DNA of 11,785 bases from positions 1 through 11,785 of the forward strand of contig BNUH01000090.1 in assembly GCA_025997215.1 (NCBI GenBank). The letters run 5' to 3'. The translations under genes were made by a program, and so were the position numbers. Source of the stretch: Clostridia bacterium (GTDB lineage: Bacteria > Bacillota_A > Clostridia > Christensenellales > Aristaeellaceae). The notes beneath the pieces were generated by a model. That model was not told where the DNA came from and ran no database searches. It saw only the letters and a program-made list of their open reading frames with translations. Positions 6,739 through 11,785 of this stretch are shown here, in pieces. How positions within the stretch are numbered: position 1 is the stretch's first letter; each line of letters starts with the position of its first letter.

Positions 6739-6765
6739 CCGCCATTGCAACAATATGGCGGTTTT
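6739..6765 (+). terminator. Intrinsic terminator of the rhaA-DUF1858-pdxY operon
   Basis: CCGCCAT (6739-6745) pairs with ATGGCGG (6755-6761) around a 9-base loop and is followed by TTTT. It lies 46 bases after the kinase stop. Its right arm contains the ATG at 6755 that would give the longest reading of the next gene, which argues against that start. Confidence 0.75.
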
Positions 6766-6798
6766 GCGCGTTATTTGTTCGTGGATGTTTAATGAGTT

Positions 6799-6803
6799 AG
6801 GGG
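6799..6803 (+). promoter_or_regulatory. Ribosome binding site suggesting a GTG start at 6812
   Basis: AGGGG lies 8 bases before GTG 6812. Neither ATG 6755 (inside the terminator) nor ATG 6785 has a ribosome site. Confidence 0.5.
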
Positions 6804-6811
6804 TGTGCCAG

Positions 6812-8554
6812 GTGCGAACGACAAATAATGCGCGCAGGATTTCTTCTATATGGAATGGTTGGAATGGTGCCGGATCACGGCGGATTGTGGCGCTGATGCT
6901 AGCATTAGCGATGCTATGCTCTGTCGGCATGGCGTTCGCACAAAGCGAAGCCCCGCAGGACACGTCGGCCGATGGCGCGCTGATCCTGACCGTACCGGAC
7001 GGGGCTGAACCGGGCCAGACCGACGCGCCGGAGGATACCCACTTCGAACCCGATCCGTCGGCGGTCTACACGCCCGAGCCGCTGGATCCCAAGTGGGATG
7101 TGAACCCGACGGCCACGCTGCGCTACGGTTCGTCCGGAGCGATGGTGAGGCTGCTGCAAGAGCGGCTGACGGAGCTGGGATATTACTCATTCCGGATAAC
7201 CGGGCAGTATCAGGATTACTCCCGCAACGCTGTGAACCTATTCCAGAAGGAACACGGTTTGCCCCAGACGGGCGTCGCAACGGTGGAATTACAGCGGCTG
7301 ATATTCAGCCAGGCGGCGATGCCGCACGCCACGCCCACTCCAAAGCCCACGCCCGAACCTACCCCCGCGCCCACACTGCCCGACACCGCGCCCGAATTCA
7401 AGGGGAATGTGGAGTACGACTCGACGGGCACCAATGTTAAGTATGTGCAGATACGCCTGGCACAGCTGGGTTATTACGGTGGCGTAATATCGGGGGAATT
7501 CTACAAAAACACCCGCAACGCGGTCATATCATTCCAAAACAATAACGGACTGTACGCCGACGGCGTAGTCGGGCCGAAAACGTGGGAGCTGCTGTTCAAC
7601 GATCCGGCGCCGCGCGACGCTGCCGCCGCGCCAACGCCTAAGCCCACGCCCGCGCCGCCCAAGTATTACATGACCATCGACGTGGTGAATCAGCTGGTAT
7701 CCGTGTACAGCCAGGACGCGAACGGCGAATACACCAACCTGGTCCGGCGGATGCTCTGCTCGACGGGTACGGATTCAAACCCCACACCGGCGCGGCAGTA
7801 CGTGCTCAACGGCGCGACGGCGAGGTGGTGCTTCTTTGATAAGTGGGGTTCGTACGCGCAGTACTGGACGCGGATATCCAGCTCGATTGCATTCCACTCG
7901 GTGATATATAATACGCCGAACTCGATGGATCTGGCGACCGGCTCATACTTCAACCTAGGATCGAAGGCCTCGCATGGCTGCATCCGGCTGCTGGTGTCGG
8001 AGGCGAAATGGATATATGAGAACTGCGGCGCGGGCACGGTCGTGGACGTCATCCAAGGCATACCCGATCCCGAAGGCACGAAGGCCCTCAAGCCGCCCGC
8101 GCTGAATTATTCGAACATGCTGCCCGTCACCACGCCACAGCCCACGCCCACGCCGGAGTATGATCCGCATACGCCACCCTCGGGGAACATTCGTACGCTG
8201 GAGGTGGGATCGGAAGGTGCGGATGTCTACTGGCTGCAGCGCAAGCTGACGGAGCTGGGTTATTACAAAGGCTCGATAACGGGCGGTTATTGGAACGGCA
8301 CACGCGACGCCGTCAAAGCCTACCAGAAGGCTAATGGATTAAGCGCCGATGGGAAGGCCGGCCGGATTACATTGTCGCAGCTTTATGCGGAAGCGATGGT
8401 TACGCCGACACCCAGCCCTTCTCCAACACCGATACCGACGCCCGAACCAACGGCCACGGCTGTTCCAACGGCTACACCTGCACCAAGTTCGGAACCATTG
8501 GTTACGCCTGAACCGACCGACACCCCGGATTCGGAGGCGCAAACCTTAGGTTAA
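6812..8554 (+). CDS. L,D-transpeptidase (YkuD) with three peptidoglycan-binding domains
   Basis: A probable secreted or membrane-anchored peptidoglycan cross-linking enzyme (580 aa from GTG 6812). An N-terminal basic/hydrophobic signal or anchor (about 23-43, RRIVALMLALAMLCSVGMA) is followed by two PG_binding_1 repeats (about 102-165 and 199-262), the YkuD catalytic domain (about 284-415), a third binding repeat (about 460-525) and a Pro/Thr-rich tail of about 50 residues. The catalytic signature SHGCIRL places the nucleophile at Cys390, with His388 in the same motif and His362 (AFHSVIY) upstream. Pro/Thr linkers separate the domains. No LPXTG sorting signal or C-terminal anchor is seen. The longest frame starts at 6755, but that ATG is inside the upstream terminator; GTG 6812 has a ribosome site. 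Flanked by terminators, so probably transcribed alone. The exact start is the main uncertainty. Confidence 0.88.
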   Translation: MRTTNNARRISSIWNGWNGAGSRRIVALMLALAMLCSVGMAFAQSEAPQDTSADGALILTVPDGAEPGQTDAPEDTHFEPDPSAVYTPEPLDPKWDVNPTATLRYGSSGAMVRLLQERLTELGYYSFRITGQYQDYSRNAVNLFQKEHGLPQTGVATVELQRLIFSQAAMPHATPTPKPTPEPTPAPTLPDTAPEFKGNVEYDSTGTNVKYVQIRLAQLGYYGGVISGEFYKNTRNAVISFQNNNGLYADGVVGPKTWELLFNDPAPRDAAAAPTPKPTPAPPKYYMTIDVVNQLVSVYSQDANGEYTNLVRRMLCSTGTDSNPTPARQYVLNGATARWCFFDKWGSYAQYWTRISSSIAFHSVIYNTPNSMDLATGSYFNLGSKASHGCIRLLVSEAKWIYENCGAGTVVDVIQGIPDPEGTKALKPPALNYSNMLPVTTPQPTPTPEYDPHTPPSGNIRTLEVGSEGADVYWLQRKLTELGYYKGSITGGYWNGTRDAVKAYQKANGLSADGKAGRITLSQLYAEAMVTPTPSPSPTPIPTPEPTATAVPTATPAPSSEPLVTPEPTDTPDSEAQTLG

Positions 8555-8585
8555 TCTGATACACGAATTACAAAGTTGGGCTTTA

Positions 8586-8640
8586 GGAATCCCATCGCCT
8601 GCAGGATTAACAATGTGGGCGGTGGGATTTCCGTTTGTTC
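8586..8640 (+). terminator. Probable terminator after the L,D-transpeptidase gene
   Basis: GGAATCCCATCGCC (8586-8599) pairs with GGCGGTGGGATTTCC (8618-8632), with one bulge and one G-U pair, and a T-rich but interrupted tail follows (GTTTGTTCTT). The 18-base loop is long, so strength is uncertain. Confidence 0.6.
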
Positions 8641-8669
8641 TTCTATCCCGAAAACGATTTCCAAAGGCT

Positions 8670-8699
8670 TTGACAGACGATGGATATATATGGTATACT
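8670..8699 (+). promoter_or_regulatory. Near-consensus sigma-A promoter for the aldo/keto reductase gene
   Basis: A perfect -35 TTGACA (8670-8675), an 18-base spacer and -10 TATACT (8694-8699), 30 bases before the start codon. A second TATACT at 8699-8704 overlaps the first but is too far from the -35. Expression is likely strong and not obviously dependent on an activator. Confidence 0.82.
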
Positions 8700-8729
8700 A
8701 TACTGACCAATGGAAAGGGGTAATCTGCT

Positions 8730-9866
8730 ATGCAATACACACGGGTGAATGAGTGGGGCGGCCTGGAGGTTTCCCGCCTGGGAATGGGCTGCATGCGTCT
8801 GCCAACCAAGCAGGACGGCGACAAGCAAATCGTCGACCGCCCGGCTGCAATCGAATTAATCCGCGCCGCCATCGACGGCGGCGTCAACTACGTCGACACT
8901 GCCTATGGATATCATAACGGCGACAGCGAACGGGTGACGGGCGAGGCGCTCCAGGGCGGCTACCGTGATCGCGTGAGCTTGGCTACCAAGTGCCCCAGCT
9001 GGCTGGTTCACGAGGAAGGCGACATGGATCGCCTGCTCAATGAACAGCTGAAAAAACTGCAGGTGGATCACATTGATTTTTACCTGCTGCACGCCGTGAA
9101 TAAGTCGCATCTGGCCAATTACCGCAAGCTGAATTACCAGAAATTCCTCGAACGCGCGAAGGCTGACGGGCGTATCGGCCGGGCTTGCTTCTCGTTCCAC
9201 GACGGACCGGAGTCGTTCATCGAGTGCCTGAACGATTATGACTGGGCGATGGCGCAAGTGCAGTTCAACTACATGGACAGCGAGAACCAGGCGGGCCTGG
9301 CCGGAGTTAAGGCCGCCGGCAAGAAGGGCGTCGGCATCGTCTGCATGGAACCCATCCGCGGCGGTGCGCTGGCGAATCCTCCCGAAAATGTCAAAAAAAT
9401 GATGGAGGATTACCCCGTCAAGCGTTCGCCTGTCGAATGGGCGTTCGCGTACGTAGCGCAATTCCCGGAGAATAAGGTGCTGCTCTCCGGCATGTCCAGC
9501 ATGGAACAGCTGCAGCAGAACCTCAAAACGTTCGAGTCGCTCAACGTCGATCCGCTGCCCCAGGCCGATCAGAACTTCATCGAGAAGATCAAGACAGCGT
9601 ATACCTCGCGCGTGTACGTGGGCTGTACGGGCTGCCGCTACTGCGTGCCCTGCCCGCAAGGGGTGTGCATCCCGGATATATTCCATAATTACGACGAGTC
9701 GTACATGTACGACAATTTCAACCATTTCGATTGGTTCTATAAAGAATGCTGCACGAAGGGCACCGATGCGTCCAAGTGTGTCGAATGCGGCGCTTGCGAG
9801 ACCCAATGCCCCCAAAAGATCCCGATCATCCAGCGGCTGGCCGAGATTCGGAAGCGGTTCGCGTAG
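8730..9866 (+). CDS. Aldo/keto reductase with C-terminal 2x[4Fe-4S] ferredoxin domain
   Basis: A cytoplasmic oxidoreductase (378 aa) of a type common in anaerobic Clostridia: an aldo/keto reductase barrel fused to a ferredoxin-like tail. The barrel starts at about residue 8 (GWG/GGLEVSRLGMGCMRLP region). The AKR catalytic tetrad is visible as Asp56 and Tyr61 (VDTAYGYHNGDSE), Lys87 (ATKCP) and His121 (YLLHAV). The C-terminal third carries two cluster motifs: Cys299, 302, 305 and 308 (GCTGCRYCVPCPQG) and Cys350, 353, 356 and 360 (CVECGACETQCPQ), consistent with two [4Fe-4S] centres. GAAAGGGG lies 10-18 bases before the ATG. It has its own promoter and terminator, so it is monocistronic. The carbonyl substrate and electron donor cannot be told from the sequence. 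Confidence 0.92.
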   Translation: MQYTRVNEWGGLEVSRLGMGCMRLPTKQDGDKQIVDRPAAIELIRAAIDGGVNYVDTAYGYHNGDSERVTGEALQGGYRDRVSLATKCPSWLVHEEGDMDRLLNEQLKKLQVDHIDFYLLHAVNKSHLANYRKLNYQKFLERAKADGRIGRACFSFHDGPESFIECLNDYDWAMAQVQFNYMDSENQAGLAGVKAAGKKGVGIVCMEPIRGGALANPPENVKKMMEDYPVKRSPVEWAFAYVAQFPENKVLLSGMSSMEQLQQNLKTFESLNVDPLPQADQNFIEKIKTAYTSRVYVGCTGCRYCVPCPQGVCIPDIFHNYDESYMYDNFNHFDWFYKECCTKGTDASKCVECGACETQCPQKIPIIQRLAEIRKRFA

Positions 9867-9875
9867 GGATATGTA

Positions 9876-9904
9876 GCAAACCCCCGCAGTCGGCGGGGGT
9901 TTGC
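9876..9904 (+). terminator. Strong hairpin terminator after the aldo/keto reductase gene
   Basis: GCAAACCCCCGC (9876-9887) is the perfect inverse of GCGGGGGTTTGC (9893-9904), a 12-bp stem with a 5-base loop, 9 bases after the stop codon. The T run (GGTTTG) is inside the stem and the sequence after it is not strongly T-rich. Confidence 0.8.
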
Positions 9905-9921
9905 GTTACATACCTTCGTTG

Positions 9922-9955
9922 AGGTGTTTATTTTCAAATACCTAAGCGACTTAGG
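9922..9955. other. Two overlapping small hairpins before the IS4-type remnant
   Basis: AGGTGTTT (9922-9929) pairs with AAATACCT (9936-9943, one G-U). CCTAAG (9941-9946) is the perfect inverse of CTTAGG (9950-9955) around CGA. They share bases 9941-9943, so only one can form fully. They may be debris at the left edge of the transposase remnant. Confidence 0.3.
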
Positions 9956-9972
9956 CGTGTTGCAAGGATTCT

Positions 9973-10638
9973 TTGCGTTTTGACATTTGCTTTCGCTACA
10001 CAACAATAATAGCGAGAATGCCGTGCTTGAATATTATGCTAAGAACAGTGACAACAGGAGAGCACAGGCCAATTATGATATGCGATCGAGGGTATGAGTC
10101 GTACAACATGATAGCAGGATTAAAGAAAAACGGGTGGGATTATATGATAAGGGCAAAAGATATAAGGAGTAACGGGATATTAGGCGGATATGGTTGGGAA
10201 GAAGGAACGGAAGGATTTGATATAGATAAGGCAATAACGCTGACACGCAAGCATGTGGAACAGAAGGATAAAACGCGCAAATGCTTAGGCAGCAGCAGCA
10301 AGTTCAATTATATGGAAGAAAACGGCGAATACAAGCTGGAATATCGAGTGGTAAGAATACCGATAGCAAGCGGATGGGAGTGCTTGATAACGAATCTAGA
10401 GCGAGAAGAGTATCCGGCAGAAGTGATGAAGGAGTTATATGAAAGACGCTGGGGAGTGGAAGTATTATTTCGTAGTATAAAGGAGGCGCTATGTTTAAAA
10501 CGAGTACATTCAAAGAAGCGCGAAAATATAATACAAGAAATATATGCAAAGCTAACGATGTACAATCTGTGTGCGAGTATAATGGATTGCGAGAAGGAAA
10601 TACTGGAGAGCAAAAAAACCAGGAATGTGAACTGGTAG
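9973..10638 (+). pseudogene. IS4-type transposase, 5' and 3' truncated
   Basis: Remnant of a DDE transposase of the IS4 type. The second catalytic Asp is in MICDRGYESYN (Asp38). The IS4 signature Y(2)R(3)E(6)K is perfect in YERRWGVEVLFRSIK (Tyr156, Arg159, Glu163, Lys170), followed by HSKKRENIIQEIYAKLTMYN. The N-terminal half with the first Asp is missing; the first 20-30 residues of the open frame are doubtful, and another frame around 10000-10060 (NSENAVLEYYAKN) looks more family-like, which suggests a frameshift as well. The frame ends at TAG 10636-10638, just before the inverted-repeat-like end of an IS256-family element, so the usual C-terminal tail was cut off by that insertion. The region is AT-richer than its neighbours, which points to a foreign origin. 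Not functional. Confidence 0.85.
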
Positions 10639-10647
10639 TGCCGCACC

Positions 10648-10658
10648 AATTGTGTAAA
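10648..10658. repeat. Putative right terminal inverted repeat core of the IS256 element
   Basis: AATTGTGTAAA sits about 10 bases inside the point where the IS4-type frame ends. The matching left repeat is beyond the window, so this rests on resemblance to remembered IS256-family ends and on position. Confidence 0.45.
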
Positions 10659-10756
10659 CCCATCAACCATAAAGAAGCGCCCAGCCAGGAAAGCACCCGC
10701 CGCAGCGGAAGTTGGTTCTCGGAGCCAGAGGCCCGTTCCCCCCTGTGTCACAGCCA

Positions 10757-10931
10757 GAACGCAGTCCCGAGCGAAGCGAGCTTGGTCTTGACTGCGTGGC
10801 GGGAAACCGCTACGCTGGATATGTCGACGGCGAGAGGGCTTGTGCTTTGCTGGTTCCCATCGCCGTCGGCATAGCCTGCACAGCGGTTTCCAGCCGCGCA
10901 GTCAAGACGGACGGTTGGGGATCGTGCGTTC
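10757..10931. repeat. About 175-bp imperfect palindrome in the IS256 3' region
   Basis: The core arms 10786-10834 and about 10858-10907 match as inverted copies over nearly 50 positions, about 41 of the first 48 identical. They include TCTTGACTGCG opposite CGCAGTCAAGA, GGAAACCGCT opposite AGCGGTTTCC, and CGACGGCGA opposite TCGCCGTCG. The outer ends also match: GAACGCA (10757-10763) and TGCGTTC (10925-10931). An extra CGCAGTC at 10760-10766 can pair with GACTGCG at 10790-10796, giving an alternative hairpin. The block begins 3 bases after the transposase stop on the minus strand. It looks like a MITE-like or structured-RNA insertion; no protein is evident on either strand. Confidence 0.7.
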
Positions 10932-10934
10932 CTT

Positions 10935-11785
10935 TTACGCGGGCTGCGTGATCCGCTCGCCGTAGTAGACCGTTAGCTGCGCGTGTATCGCGCCCCAGTT
11001 GCGTATGGGCATCGTCCATTTCTCAGTCACCTGGATCGTTACCAAATACAGCTGTTTGAGCAGCGCATCCTCGCTGACAAACGCGCCTTTGGTCTTTGTT
11101 ACCTTGCGCAGCTGGCGATTGAAGTTCTCGATCGCGTTGGTCGTGTAGATGATCCGCCGAACTTCTTCCGGATACCTGAACATCGTCGCCAGTTCATCCC
11201 AATTGGAACGCCAGGATTGTATCGCTGACGGGTACTTTTTCCCCCATGCAGCCTCCAATGCGTCCAGCGCTTCCAATGCGGATTCTTCACTCGGCGCTTG
11301 GTATATGGGCTTCAAACCTGCTGTAAACGCCTTGATGTCCTTATACGATACACATTGGTAAGAATCCTTTCAGGATTCTGCGGATACGCGCCCGCTTCGC
11401 GCTGCGCGCCGCCATTTTGTCGACGCCCGAATCTGATGGATTATACACCGCTGCACATCAGTCTTGGGAAATACTGCAGCCACAGCATCCGAAAATCCTG
11501 TCAATCCGTCCATCGACGCTATCAGTATATCCCGAACTCCTCGGTTTTTCAACCCCGCGAGCACGCTCATCCAATATTTGGCTCCTTCGCTCGCGCCGAT
11601 CCACAGTCCCAGTACATCTTTTTTCCCCTCCAAATCCGTGCCGATAGCGATATACACTGCTTTCTTGACCACTGCTCCTTCCTCGCGTACCTTGTAGTGG
11701 ATTGCGTCCAGCATCACCATTGCGTACACGCTCTCTAGCGGTCTGTCCTGCCAGGCGCGGATGACCGGCATGAGTTTTTCTGTGA
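10935..11785 (-). pseudogene. IS256-family transposase, interrupted by a stop-bearing insertion; N-terminus outside window
   Basis: The catalytic part of an IS256-type (mutator-like) DDE transposase. Reading from the window edge: MPVIRAWQDRPLE, then MLDAIHYKVRE with the first Asp, GLWIGASEGAKYW, IASMDGLTGFSDAV with the second Asp, and CIIHQIRASTK. After the insertion it resumes with CVSYKDIKAF, then KPIYQAPSEESAL, and TNAIENFNRQLRKVTKTKG with the catalytic Glu, ending at TAA 10935-10937. Between STK and CVSYKD there are 60 extra bases (11357-11416). These keep the frame but add TGA at 11370-11372, splitting the protein into two open parts. Without the insertion the sequence joins cleanly to STKCVSYKD, so the parent was intact here. 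The frame is open to base 11785, so the start lies further right. Confidence 0.88.
11357..11412. repeat. 56-bp double-hairpin insertion with 4-bp flanking duplication
   Basis: CATT occurs at 11353-11356 and again at 11413-11416, flanking 56 bases absent from the normal IS256 coding sequence. The insert has two hairpins: AGAATCCT (11361-11368) perfectly inverse to AGGATTCT (11372-11379) around TTC, and a GC-rich one (11380-11412) whose ends GCGG and CCGC pair and whose centre is GCTTCGC. No gene is encoded. The geometry fits a very small non-autonomous palindromic element. Confidence 0.7.

Larger units (their letters stand above)
10636..11785 (-). mobile_element. IS256-family insertion sequence, right part; continues past the window
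   Basis: The element lies on the minus strand. Its right end is placed near 10636-10641, where IS4-type coding sequence stops. AATTGTGTAAA at 10648-10658 resembles terminal repeats I recall for the IS256 family. The transposase frame runs back to the window end, so the left inverted repeat is not visible and no target duplication can be checked. The distance from transposase stop to right end, about 295 bases, is longer than usual and is largely filled by a palindromic block at 10757-10931. Confidence 0.75.

Noticed and set aside
7320..8540. Pro/Thr-codon repeats as a possible CRISPR or satellite array
   Set aside because: The repeats are short, irregular and in frame, and encode flexible linkers between recognised domains.
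8856..9815. A 319-codon open frame on the minus strand
   Set aside because: It lies wholly opposite the aldo/keto reductase, which has clear catalytic and Fe-S motifs, a promoter and a ribosome site. The antisense frame has no recognisable family and reflects GC-rich codon use on the other strand.
9979..10007. TTGACA with a downstream ACAATA as a promoter for the IS4-type remnant
   Set aside because: The -35 is perfect but the -10 is poor and would precede a gene that lacks its N-terminal half; probably chance.
10308..10751. Two minus-strand open frames opposite the IS4-type remnant
   Set aside because: They run across the IS4/IS256 junction and lie opposite recognisable transposase sequence. 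No independent coding signal was seen.
10491..10951. Plus-strand open frames across the IS junction and palindrome
   Set aside because: They join IS4-type tail sequence in the wrong frame to noncoding palindrome. The translations look like low-complexity shadow.

Overview
The window reads as chromosome of an anaerobic Clostridia-like member of the Bacillota (inference). The supporting families are a YetF (DUF421)/DUF4363 pair, a DUF1858 redox-disulfide protein, an aldo/keto reductase with two [4Fe-4S] motifs, a proline/threonine-rich L,D-transpeptidase, an LLH-type phage holin, and strong AGGAGG-type ribosome sites. Most genes are GC-rich with G/C-ending codons; the IS4-type transposase remnant near the right end is clearly AT-richer. 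No rRNA, tRNA or CRISPR array was seen. About the first 77 bases are not biological: they match an error-containing Illumina P7/index/read-2 adapter, so the left edge is almost certainly a contig end.

Layout: (1) 158-1481 is a phage lysis cassette, an NlpC/P60-SH3 endolysin followed by an LLH-type holin and closed by a terminator; it is the only visible part of a prophage or remnant. (2) 1482-1790 is a scar-like junction with a terminator, a 55-bp compact palindrome, and a 52-codon gene fragment on the minus strand that I do not recognise. (3) 1782-3026 (minus) is a glycerate 2-kinase of the MOFRL family, divergent from a yetF-DUF4363 pair (3103-4203). (4) 4329-6692 is a compact plus-strand operon: L-rhamnose isomerase, a 65-residue DUF1858 protein and a PdxY-like pyridoxal/pyridoxamine kinase, ended by a terminator. 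(5) 6812-8554 is a secreted or anchored L,D-transpeptidase with three peptidoglycan-binding domains. (6) 8730-9866 is a ferredoxin-fused aldo/keto reductase with its own near-consensus promoter and terminator. (7) 9973-11785 is a mobile-element pile-up: an IS4-type transposase gene that has lost its start and whose 3' end is cut by an inverted IS256-family element, which itself carries a 56-bp palindromic insertion with a 4-bp duplication and a roughly 175-bp imperfect palindrome in its 3' region.

The genes between the phage and IS regions are ordinary metabolic and envelope housekeeping and do not form one evident pathway. The least explained parts are the small palindromic elements (1537-1591, 10757-10931, 11357-11412) and the orphan coding fragment at 1628-1786. 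I see no convincing new multi-gene system; the best candidate for something undescribed is a family of short palindromic insertions in this genome.
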